A DNA stretch of 5,468 bases from NCBI GenBank assembly GCA_001604435.1, contig LVBO01000345.1, positions 1 through 5,468 of the forward strand. Reading direction: 5' to 3'. The notes beneath the pieces are model-generated. The model was not told where the DNA came from. It saw nothing but the letters and a program-made list of their open reading frames with translations, and ran no database searches. The first letter of the stretch is position 1; every line of letters starts with the position of its first letter. The translations under genes and the position numbers were made by a program. Shown piece by piece: positions 1 through 5,468 of this stretch. This DNA is from Synergistales bacterium Syner_01 (GTDB taxonomy: Bacteria > Synergistota > Synergistia > Synergistales > Aminobacteriaceae).

Positions 1-797
1 TCGGCGGCCTGCTTCAGGTTGCAGAAGCTCTCGAGGAACGCGGGCTCCCCGCAGACCCACGCCACGCGGACGCCGGGGCAGAAGATCTTCGAGAAGGTGC
101 CGAGCATCACGACCTGGCCGCGGGCATCCATAGATTTCAGCGACGGGGGGGTCGTCCCTTCGAAACGGAGTTCGCCGTACGGGTTGTCCTCGACAACCAG
201 AATATCGTACTTCGAGACGGTATCCAGAAACGCCTTGCGCCGTTCAAGCGACCACGTCTTGCCGGAGGGGTTCTGGAAGTCGGGGATGACGTAGATCATT
301 TTCGCGCGCTTCTCCGAGGCGAGCGCCTTCTCGAGATCGTCGATCACCATTCCCTCGCCGTCCGTTTCCACTTCCCGGTACGCCGGAAGGCACGAATTGA
401 AGGCGGAAAGAGCGCCGAGGTAGGTGGGACTCTCGCACAGGATACAATCCCCTTCGTCGATGTACATCTTCGCCAAGATGTCGAGCGACTGCTGGGAGCC
501 GGTGGTCACCACGACGTTCTCGGCCGTCAGCGAGGTCTTCAGGTTTTTGTTGGTACGGGCGGCGATCTTCTCGCGGAGGGGAGGATGCCCCTCCGTGGTG
601 GAGTACTGAAGCGCCCTTCTGCCGTAGGTGTCGAGTACGCTCACGGCCACCTTCTTCAGATTCTCGACAGGGAAGAGTTCCGGCGCGGGAAGGCCTCCGG
701 CGAACGAGATCACTTCAGGATTCGCCGCAAGGCGCAGGATGGGCGTCAGATCGGACTCTTGAAAGCGCGTCATTCTTCGTGCAAACTGTGGATTCAT
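1..797 (-). CDS. PLP-dependent aminotransferase, 2-aminoadipate aminotransferase (LysN)-like, C-terminus outside window
   Basis: A fold-type I, class I/II PLP aminotransferase, which would move an amino group between an amino acid and a 2-oxoacid in the cytoplasm. About 265 residues are visible of the roughly 400 usual for the family; the reading frame is open to the window edge, so the C-terminus with the substrate-carboxylate arginine is not seen. Family marks in order: SFAGGLPAPELFP (31-43), the LQYSTTEG block (63-70) followed by PLRE, TTGSQQ (98-103, phosphate cup), SPTY (123-126), QNPSG with Asn176, VEDNPYGELRF with Asp204 and Tyr207, and GTFSKIFCPGVRVAW with the Schiff-base lysine Lys237 and Arg244. 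This combination is typical of the LysN/MocR-like subgroup rather than AspC proper. The ATG at 797-795 has AGGAGG seven bases upstream. No HTH domain precedes it, so it is an enzyme and not a MocR/GntR regulator. It has its own promoter, apart from the signalling genes upstream. The substrate (2-aminoadipate, aromatic, branched-chain or other) cannot be told from sequence alone. Confidence 0.93.
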   Translation of the reverse strand, partial: MNPQFARRMTRFQESDLTPILRLAANPEVISFAGGLPAPELFPVENLKKVAVSVLDTYGRRALQYSTTEGHPPLREKIAARTNKNLKTSLTAENVVVTTGSQQSLDILAKMYIDEGDCILCESPTYLGALSAFNSCLPAYREVETDGEGMVIDDLEKALASEKRAKMIYVIPDFQNPSGKTWSLERRKAFLDTVSKYDILVVEDNPYGELRFEGTTPPSLKSMDARGQVVMLGTFSKIFCPGVRVAWVCGEPAFLESFCNLKQAA

Positions 798-804
798 ATC
801 AATG

Positions 805-810
805 CCTCCT
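805..810 (-). promoter_or_regulatory. Ribosome binding site of the aminotransferase
   Basis: The minus strand reads AGGAGG, then seven bases, then ATG at 797. This is a full Shine-Dalgarno match at ideal spacing, and it fixes the start of the aminotransferase. Confidence 0.85.
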
Positions 811-822
811 GGACGAAAGATT

Positions 823-858
823 GGAGAGGATTATACCCCGAAGCGTTTCGCCCGAAAA
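823..858 (-). promoter_or_regulatory. Predicted sigma-70 type promoter of the aminotransferase
   Basis: The minus strand has a perfect TATAAT at 835-830. With a 17-base spacer, the -35 position (858-853) reads TTTTCG, a poor match to TTGACA. Transcription would start near 823, giving a short leader of about 25 bases that carries the AGGAGG. A consensus -10 with a weak -35 suggests either help from an activator or a moderate constitutive promoter. The start site is inferred from spacing only. Confidence 0.6.
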
Positions 859-870
859 GATGGTCTTTTC
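854..870. repeat. Inverted repeat over the aminotransferase -35 region (possible operator)
   Basis: A perfect 7-base inverted repeat, GAAAAGA-TGG-TCTTTTC on the plus strand, with a three-base centre. It overlaps the -35 position of the predicted promoter and extends upstream of it. On the minus strand it is followed by GGGCG and not by a T run, so it does not look like an intrinsic terminator. A regulator-binding site is one reading, but a chance AT-rich hairpin is possible. Confidence 0.4.
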
Positions 871-890
871 AACCGAAATTGCGGAAAGCG

Positions 891-930
891 AAAAACGCCC
901 CCCGGCCGTATGAGCGCAAAGACCGGAAGC
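891..930 (-). terminator. Probable intrinsic terminator after the hybrid kinase
   Basis: Directly after the TGA at 933-931, the minus-strand transcript can pair positions 929-921 with 907-899, giving a 9-bp stem with three G-U pairs, around a 13-base loop (920-908). A six-G run and CG follow, then five T residues at 895-891. The stem is GC-rich but wobble-containing and the T run is short, so the terminator may be leaky. The next gene has its own promoter just downstream, which fits a boundary between transcription units here. Confidence 0.45.
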
Positions 931-3819
931 TCAGCGGGAAGCCGCTTCACGGAGAAAAACCTCGTATCTGTCGAGCAGTTCGTGCATTTCACGAAGACGA
1001 GGGTCGTCCGCTTTCAGAACGGCTGTCCTCGCCTCGTTTTCGAGGGCGCGGAACAGGGCGGCACTCTCGTCTCCCATGAGAGAGCCGAGAACTCCCTTGA
1101 GTTTGTGCAGCGAACGCGCCGCGGCGGAGAAATCTCCCTTTTCCAGAGCGCTCCGCACGGAGCCGCGCAACTCCGGGACTTCGGTAAAGAACGCTTCCAA
1201 CATCTCCGCGAGCGCTTCCCGGTCTCCGTCGAGAGAGAGGAGCAGTTCGCCGAGCCCGCGCTCCCACCGTTCACGCTCTCCGTTTTCGGCGGGAACTCGC
1301 ACGGGCTGTTCGCAGCGTTCGGCGAAAAGAGAGGAGGACGCGCACCCGAGGTAACGACCGAGCAACGAGTAGAGTTTGCGGGAACGGAGAGGCTTGGAGA
1401 GATACTCCGTCATGCCCGCCTCCAGACAGCGCTCCCTGTCCCCTTTCATCGCATACGCGGTGAGCGCCACGATCGGAATGCTCGTTCCTTCACGCTCTTC
1501 GGAGCGTATCGTCCTCGTCGCCTCGAATCCATCCATCACCGGCATCTCGCAATCCATGAGAATCAGATCGAACGGTTCGCCGCGCCACATCTCGACCGCC
1601 TCCAGTCCGTTCGCGGCGTGCCGGACGATGAGTCCCGTTTTCTTCAACATCGCGACGATCATCTTCGTGTTGACGGCGTTATCCTCCGCGAGCAGGACGG
1701 TTCCTTTCATTGGAGAGAATCCGGAGTCCGGAGCATCCTGCTCTTCGCCCACATCTCCGAAGAAACGAAGCAGTGGCAATGAAAAGCGAAAGACGCTCCC
1801 CTTGCCGACTTCGCTCTCCACGGTGATATCGCCGCCCATCAGGCGCGCGAGGCTGCGGGAAATGGCCAGGCCGAGCCCCGTCCCCCCGTGTTTCCTGGTC
1901 GAAGAACCGTCCAACTGTGTAAAATCGTCGAAAAGGAGGTGTATTTTGTTATGCGGAATACCGGGACCGGTGTCGCTGACCGAGAAGACTACCTGCGATT
2001 GTTCCTCGTCCTCTCCCGCCTGCGTTACATCGATTCGCACCGAGCCTTCCGCTGTGAACTTCACGGCATTGCCGACGAGGTTCATCAGAATTTGCCGCAC
2101 GCGGAGCGGATCGCCCGTGAAAGCGTCGGCGAGCCCCGACGCCACGGACGCTCCAAGCGACACTCCTTTTCTCTCCGCGCGAGGCCGCATAAGCGCGCGG
2201 ACCTGCTCCACGAGAGGACGCAGGCGGAACGGGCGGTTCTCGAGCGACATCTTGCCCGCCTCGATCTTCGCAAGATCGAGAATATCGTCGAGAATGCCGA
2301 GCAGCGACTCCGCCGATGTCTGGACAAGGGTGAGATACTCGCGCTGCTCTTCCGAGAGCGGCGTTGCGAGCACAAGATCGCTCAGTCCGAGCACGGCGTT
2401 CATCGGAGTGCGAATCTCATGGCTCATTGAAGCCAGAAACGCGCTCTTCGCACGGCTCGCCGCTTCCGCCTCCTCGGCGAGCCGTTCCGAGACGGCCTTG
2501 GACTCGGTCAGTTCCCTGTTCTTCTGCTCAAGCTCGACCGTCCGCGAGCGCACTTTCTCCTCCAGTCCCGAGAAAGCCTCGGAAAGCTGCTTCGACATGA
2601 GGGCGAAAGAGCGGGACAGCTCGCCCACCTCGTCGTCCCGTTTCAGGACGAGCGGAGCGCGCCACTCGCCCCGCGTGATGGCCTTCGCCGATTGCGCAAG
2701 ATCCGACAGCGGACGGCATATCCAGCGGGAGATCCAGAACGCCGTCAGCAATGAAAGAGCAAGGGCGGCCACGGTGACCACGAGCGCGGAGCGTGCCATG
2801 CGACGTACCGGCGCGATGAATTCGTTCTCCGGAATAACGACGGCGATTTCCCAGTCGAGGCCAAGGGATGTAAACGGACGGGTTCGGACGTACTCAAAAA
2901 TGCCGGAGGAATTCTCGACGGTGAACATTCTTCCTGCGTTCTCTCCCCGTCCTTCGCGCGCCATCCTATCGGCGGCTCCCCTGATTGCCGGATTGGGAGA
3001 AGCCACACCCGCAACCCGGGAAAAGACGCCGTCGCGGATGAAAAAAGGTCGGTCGACAGTCGAATCGGCCACGATATACCCGTCGCTGTCGAGGATGAAA
3101 ATCTGTCCCTCGGCGCCCACCTTCAGCTCTCCGAGGAATCTGTTGATACCGGAGAGGGGAAGATCGACGCCGAGCACGCCGACCAGAGAGCCGCCCTTCG
3201 CGCGAAGAGGCTGGACGGCGGTAATGGCCAGATCCTCGAGCGCAAAATGGCGGTAGATTTCGCTCCAGACGGGGGCATCGGCGTGTTCCCCCGCTTTATA
3301 CCACGGGCGCGAGCGGGGATCGAAGCCGGGATAGGAGATGATTTCCTCTCCCGCCATCCCCTGCGGGTCGACCGAGAAATAGACGGAAGCGCCTCCTGTT
3401 CTCTCGGGACTGGCAATGAAGAGTTCGACATTCTCCTTGCAACGTCGCGCACCGAAGAACTCCCCGCGGGGCGTGCCGATGAACGTATAGGCTATTGAAG
3501 GAAAGGCCCTGATGCGTTCGGCGAAAAAAGGCTGCCAGATCCGGGGAGAGGCGATGTCGACTCTCCCCGACTCCAGGGCGTCCGCATTGAGCGAATTCAC
3601 AAGCGGAGGAACGGCCATGTACGACTCGAGATGCTCCGCTATTCGCGCCGCCACTTCTCGCCCCAAGCGCATGGAGAGCGCTTCGACCGACTCCCGGGAG
3701 GTCCCGAGGAACATCCACCCGAGGAACGACACCGGAAGAAGGATCTGAAAGACAAAAGCGATGAGAATAATTCCGCGAAGCGAAATGCGCCCGAAAAAAC
3801 GGGAGAACCGCCCGTTCAT
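931..3819 (-). CDS. Membrane hybrid sensor histidine kinase (dCache-HAMP-HisKA-HATPase-REC-HPt)
   Basis: A tripartite phosphorelay kinase, 962 residues from the start chosen here. TM1 is at about 15-38 and TM2 at about 343-363. They flank a large extracytoplasmic double-Cache sensor whose signature FDPRSRPWYK lies at 166-175. Then come HAMP (about 364-418), a coiled-coil signalling helix (about 418-456), HisKA with SHEIRTPMN and phospho-His467, and HATPase_c with Asn584 in the N box, DTGPGI from Asp616, and GTGLGL at 646-651. A receiver follows, with Glu712/Asp713, phospho-Asp756 in LMDCEMPVMDG, Thr787 and Lys809. Last is an HPt domain with HKLKG, phospho-His905. All catalytic residues are intact. 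The start is taken as ATG 3819, which has AGGAGG eight bases upstream. An in-frame ATG at 3846 would add nine residues but has no Shine-Dalgarno and would place AGGAGG inside the coding region. It lies 32 bases after the REC-HD-GYP gene, its likely phosphorelay partner. The ligand is unknown; see findings for a partial amino-acid signature. Confidence 0.95.
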   Translation of the reverse strand: MNGRFSRFFGRISLRGIILIAFVFQILLPVSFLGWMFLGTSRESVEALSMRLGREVAARIAEHLESYMAVPPLVNSLNADALESGRVDIASPRIWQPFFAERIRAFPSIAYTFIGTPRGEFFGARRCKENVELFIASPERTGGASVYFSVDPQGMAGEEIISYPGFDPRSRPWYKAGEHADAPVWSEIYRHFALEDLAITAVQPLRAKGGSLVGVLGVDLPLSGINRFLGELKVGAEGQIFILDSDGYIVADSTVDRPFFIRDGVFSRVAGVASPNPAIRGAADRMAREGRGENAGRMFTVENSSGIFEYVRTRPFTSLGLDWEIAVVIPENEFIAPVRRMARSALVVTVAALALSLLTAFWISRWICRPLSDLAQSAKAITRGEWRAPLVLKRDDEVGELSRSFALMSKQLSEAFSGLEEKVRSRTVELEQKNRELTESKAVSERLAEEAEAASRAKSAFLASMSHEIRTPMNAVLGLSDLVLATPLSEEQREYLTLVQTSAESLLGILDDILDLAKIEAGKMSLENRPFRLRPLVEQVRALMRPRAERKGVSLGASVASGLADAFTGDPLRVRQILMNLVGNAVKFTAEGSVRIDVTQAGEDEEQSQVVFSVSDTGPGIPHNKIHLLFDDFTQLDGSSTRKHGGTGLGLAISRSLARLMGGDITVESEVGKGSVFRFSLPLLRFFGDVGEEQDAPDSGFSPMKGTVLLAEDNAVNTKMIVAMLKKTGLIVRHAANGLEAVEMWRGEPFDLILMDCEMPVMDGFEATRTIRSEEREGTSIPIVALTAYAMKGDRERCLEAGMTEYLSKPLRSRKLYSLLGRYLGCASSSLFAERCEQPVRVPAENGERERWERGLGELLLSLDGDREALAEMLEAFFTEVPELRGSVRSALEKGDFSAAARSLHKLKGVLGSLMGDESAALFRALENEARTAVLKADDPRLREMHELLDRYEVFLREAASR

Positions 3820-3827
3820 GAACAATC

Positions 3828-3833
3828 CCTCCT
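3828..3833 (-). promoter_or_regulatory. Ribosome binding site that decides the kinase start
   Basis: The minus strand reads GGGAGGAGGGATTGTTCATG. AGGAGG sits eight bases before the ATG at 3819 and inside codons 4-6 of the longer reading that begins at 3846. Only the later ATG is well served, so the shorter protein is preferred. Confidence 0.75.
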
Positions 3834-3851
3834 CCCGTTGGCTCATCGAAG

Positions 3852-4865
3852 TCAGTCATCGGCATCGCGCAGCTCCTCGACGATATTCCAGAAGTAGTCC
3901 TCGTTGCGGTTGAAAATGTCGACGAGACGCGGGTCGAAATGGCTTCCCCGGCCGCTGTTGATGATATCCCAACACTGTTCTCTCGGAAAGGCGGGTTTGT
4001 AGACCCGTTTGCTGCTGATGGCGTCGTAGACGTCGGCGAGGGCGAGAATCCGCCCGCAGAGCGGAATATCCGCTCCCGAAAGTCCCTGAGGGTATCCGCT
4101 CCCGTCCCATTTCTCGTGATGGTAGCGGATAATATCGGTTGCAAAGGCGAAGGGCGCATAGTGCGTGCGCTCGTAGATCCTCGAGAAGACCGAAGCGCCG
4201 ATATCGACATGCTCCTTCATAATGGAAAACTCCTCGGGAGTCAGCCTGCCCGGCTTGTTCAGGATGGCGTCGGGGATGCCGATCTTGCCGATATCATGCA
4301 GCGGAGAGAGCGAAAAAAGCTGCGATATCCACGACGCGGTGACGAACGAATCCCCTTCCGCGGCGAACTCTTCCGCGATACGCCTGCTGAAGTACTGCAC
4401 TCGGTCGAGGTGCGCTCCCGTCTCGGGGCTTCGTGTATCCACCATCTGGGCCATCGCGAAGATGAGCAGCTCCTGGTTCTGGAGACGCAACACCCGTTCG
4501 GCCCCCGTCAGGCGCACGCGCAGCTCTTCGGGGTGGTACGGCTTCACGAGATAGTCGTCGGCGCCCAGGGCAAGGGCCGAAACGACGCTCGATTTATCGT
4601 CGGAAGCGCTGAGGACGATGATGTACGTACGGGCTATCTCCTGCCTACGGATCTGCTCGATAAGCTGAAAGCCGTTCATCTCCGGCATATCGAGATCCGT
4701 AATGATGATCGCCGGGCTCTGCTGCCGAAACGCGGTGAAGGCCTCTACGCCGTCGGCGGCCTCCAGCACGTCGTACTCCCAGTTGCGGAGGTGGCGCGAG
4801 ATCATCATTCGCTGACTGAGCGAGTCCTCGGCGACGAGGATCTTCTGGCGTGGCATAGAAAGCAC
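3852..4865 (-). CDS. Response regulator with REC and HD-GYP cyclic-di-GMP phosphodiesterase domains
   Basis: A cytoplasmic RpfG-type regulator of 337 residues, expected to hydrolyse cyclic-di-GMP under control of receiver phosphorylation. The REC domain (about 7-120) has Glu13/Asp14, phospho-Asp57 in TDLDMPEMNG (placed by the D-x-x-M-P rule; Asp59 is the neighbour), Ser86 and Lys108 in VKPY. The HD-GYP domain (about 130-320) has His152 in TGAHLDRV, the HD pair His190-Asp191 in HDIGKIGIPD, His219 in MKEHVDIG, His249-His250 in YHHEKWDGSGYP with GYP at 257-259, and Asp278 in ADVYDA. All metal ligands and the GYP loop are present, so activity is likely, though some HD-GYP proteins prefer other cyclic dinucleotides. 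The start is GTG 4865, with AGGTGA six bases upstream; an ATG three codons later (4856) lies 15 bases from that site and is less well placed. The hybrid kinase follows after 32 bases, making a kinase-regulator operon. Confidence 0.95.
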   Translation of the reverse strand: MLSMPRQKILVAEDSLSQRMMISRHLRNWEYDVLEAADGVEAFTAFRQQSPAIIITDLDMPEMNGFQLIEQIRRQEIARTYIIVLSASDDKSSVVSALALGADDYLVKPYHPEELRVRLTGAERVLRLQNQELLIFAMAQMVDTRSPETGAHLDRVQYFSRRIAEEFAAEGDSFVTASWISQLFSLSPLHDIGKIGIPDAILNKPGRLTPEEFSIMKEHVDIGASVFSRIYERTHYAPFAFATDIIRYHHEKWDGSGYPQGLSGADIPLCGRILALADVYDAISSKRVYKPAFPREQCWDIINSGRGSHFDPRLVDIFNRNEDYFWNIVEELRDADD

Positions 4866-4871
4866 TGTCGA

Positions 4872-4889
4872 TCACCTTTCTTTAGAAAG
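4872..4889 (-). promoter_or_regulatory. Ribosome binding site of the REC-HD-GYP gene, partly inside a small hairpin
   Basis: AGGTGA at 4877-4872 precedes the GTG start by six bases. Just before it the transcript reads CUUUC-UAAA-GAAAG (4889-4876), a perfect 5-bp stem that one flanking U-G pair can extend. The 3' arm runs into the Shine-Dalgarno. Together with the GTG start, this suggests modest translation of the regulator. The hairpin is short and AU-rich, so it may be only marginally stable. Confidence 0.5.
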
Positions 4890-4919
4890 ACTGTGACGCC
4901 TGAAAAAGAACGAACGCGG

Positions 4920-5114
4920 TCAATATCCGTGCACGCCGAGCACGTGCAGAAGGGCGCAAAGAACTCCCGTAAGGGCCGAGAACTTGTGAATCTTCAAGAC
5001 TGCGGGACCGGGGATGACCTTTCTGAGGTTCCTGCCGAACAACCCGGTGATCACGGCGAGGAGAATCAGGGCAAAAGCCCCTGTCCCGGTAATCATGTAA
5101 TATTGTCCAAACAT
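4920..5114 (-). CDS. Small two-helix membrane protein, putative b-type haem-binding
   Basis: Sixty-four residues with two hydrophobic segments, at about 8-27 (GTGAFALILLAVITGLFG) and about 45-62. A basic loop separates them (RNLRKVIPGPAVLKIHK), so the loop is probably cytoplasmic and both ends outside. I do not recognise a named family. The second helix carries His43 and His57, 14 apart, and His62 near the C-terminus (HVLGVHGY). This is the spacing of haem-ligand histidines on one helix in cytochrome b and ferric-reductase-like proteins. It is therefore possibly a fragment-sized cytochrome b or DUF4405-like protein, but a haem role is inference. The ATG at 5114 has AGGAGG eleven bases upstream, a little far, and no other in-frame start nearby is better. 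It sits 51 bases after the VOC gene and 54 bases before the REC-HD-GYP gene on the same strand. It may be cotranscribed with both. Confidence 0.72.
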   Translation of the reverse strand: MFGQYYMITGTGAFALILLAVITGLFGRNLRKVIPGPAVLKIHKFSALTGVLCALLHVLGVHGY

Positions 5115-5125
5115 GGAGTACTCAT

Positions 5126-5131
5126 CCTCCT
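5126..5131 (-). promoter_or_regulatory. Ribosome binding site of the small membrane protein
   Basis: The minus strand reads AAAGGAGG, eleven bases before the ATG at 5114. An out-of-frame ATG directly abutting it opens only a 10-codon frame and is too close to be used. The strength of this site supports the 64-residue frame as a real gene. Confidence 0.65.
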
Positions 5132-5165
5132 TTGCGGGGTGCTACCCGTTGGCGCCTCCGGACGG

Positions 5166-5468
5166 TCAGGCAAGAGCTGCGGACGACACCAGCTCAAGAG
5201 TATTTCCGTCGGGGTCCTCGATATAAACGATCTTCTTTCCCTTGTTCGAACCGGCGGGAATCGTACAGATTGCGCCCGCAAAAACGACGCCGCGTTCCGC
5301 AAGCTCTTCGATGAAGGAGTCGAAGCGGTCGACGATAAGGCAGACATGGGCGCTTCCGACATTGTTCGTCGAGGTGTCCAGCTTTGTTCCCTTCGCTCCA
5401 AGGTACTCCACAAGTTCAAACGATGCGTTGGGGAGAGAAAAATAGGCCACCTTCAACCAGGCCCCCCG
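5166..5468 (-). CDS. VOC family protein (glyoxalase/bleomycin-resistance fold), 5' end outside window
   Basis: The C-terminal 101 residues of a vicinal-oxygen-chelate metalloenzyme or related binding protein. The frame stays open to the window edge, reading RGAWLKVAYFS. The TTG at 5456 is not a likely start, since it falls inside the usual family block G-W-L-K-V-A-Y. The family is normally about 130-150 residues, so the first beta-alpha-beta-beta-beta half, with one metal ligand, lies outside. Visible marks, numbered from that TTG, are FELVEY (13-18, candidate metal Glu), SAHVCLIVD with His37, NKGKKIVYIEDPDGNTLELV with Glu88, and the ERGV turn. Three of the four usual metal-ligand positions are thus present. 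Substrate cannot be assigned: glyoxalase I, epimerase, dioxygenase and resistance proteins share this fold. It ends 51 bases before the small membrane protein, with no clear terminator between them. Confidence 0.88.
   Translation of the reverse strand, partial: RGAWLKVAYFSLPNASFELVEYLGAKGTKLDTSTNNVGSAHVCLIVDRFDSFIEELAERGVVFAGAICTIPAGSNKGKKIVYIEDPDGNTLELVSSAALA

Noticed and set aside
19..294. Plus-strand 91-codon frame at the window start
   Set aside because: It is antisense to the aminotransferase active-site region (NPSG, DNPYG and the Schiff-base lysine), which is clearly the real coding strand.
802..1782. Plus-strand frame of 326 codons across the end of the kinase gene
   Set aside because: It is antisense to the REC and HPt domains, its product has a biased Arg/Glu/His-rich composition, and it has no family resemblance. 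It is a shadow frame.
1376..3256. Long plus-strand open frame of 626 codons opposite the kinase gene
   Set aside because: It lies antisense to the HAMP, HisKA, HATPase and REC coding sequence, all of which have intact motifs. Its translation is Ser/Arg-rich with no recognisable domain, as expected from the reverse complement of a GC-rich gene.
3296..4210. Minus-strand frame of 304 codons bridging the regulator and the kinase
   Set aside because: It is out of frame with both real genes, which together cover the region with complete domains. The product is low-complexity and has no motif.
4895..4923. TTGACC at 4923-4918 as a -35 box for the REC-HD-GYP gene
   Set aside because: At 16-18 bases downstream the -10 position reads GGCGTC or similar, with no TATAAT likeness. 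The hexamer also overlaps the stop codon of the previous gene, so it is probably chance.
5132..5165. CGGG/CCCG pairing between the VOC gene and the small membrane protein as a terminator
   Set aside because: The stem is about four base pairs and no T run follows it; the next bases are GCAAAGGAGG, the ribosome binding site.
5454..5456. TTG as the start of the VOC gene
   Set aside because: The frame remains open upstream to the window edge, and the encoded RGAW before it matches the usual family block. A start here would leave only half the fold.

Overview
The window reads as a compact stretch of chromosome from a free-living, GC-rich bacterium (roughly 58% GC by eye). All five recognised genes lie on the minus strand, so transcription runs from high to low coordinates. 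Shine-Dalgarno sequences are strong (AGGAGG before three of the starts). The taxon cannot be fixed from the sequence. The overall look (LysN-like aminotransferase, Cache-type hybrid kinase, REC-HD-GYP regulator, GC content, strong Shine-Dalgarno use) would suit an amino-acid-fermenting anaerobe such as a member of Synergistota, but this is a low-confidence impression. A deltaproteobacterium or a GC-rich Firmicute is also possible. I see no mobile element, CRISPR array, rRNA or tRNA.

Layout in the direction of transcription: (1) 5468-5166, the C-terminal part of a VOC (glyoxalase/bleomycin-resistance fold) protein whose 5' end lies outside the window. (2) 5114-4920, a 64-residue two-helix membrane protein with histidines spaced as in haem-binding helices of b-type cytochromes. 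(3) 4865-3852, a response regulator with a REC receiver and an HD-GYP cyclic-di-GMP phosphodiesterase domain, GTG start. (4) 3819-931 (possible earlier in-frame start at 3846), a large membrane hybrid histidine kinase built as TM-dCache-TM-HAMP-coiled coil-HisKA-HATPase-REC-HPt. (5) After a probable terminator and a new promoter with a perfect TATAAT, 797-3, a PLP-dependent class I/II aminotransferase of the 2-aminoadipate aminotransferase (LysN-like) type, cut by the window edge before its C-terminus.

Genes 3 and 4 are separated by only about 32 bases and form an evident two-gene signalling unit. The kinase carries every phosphotransfer module needed for a His-Asp-His relay, and the regulator supplies the final receiver Asp. 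The expected output is a change in cyclic-di-GMP breakdown in response to an extracytoplasmic ligand. The sensor keeps part of an amino-acid-binding Cache signature. Genes 1 and 2 lie close upstream on the same strand (gaps of 51 and 54 bases) without a clear terminator, so the cluster may be one transcript. The aminotransferase appears to be a separate transcription unit.

No wholly new system is evident. The parts most worth checking are the mini-cytochrome-like 64-residue protein next to a cyclic-di-GMP relay, the incomplete amino-acid signature in the sensor, and two RNA/DNA hairpins that overlap a ribosome binding site and a promoter.
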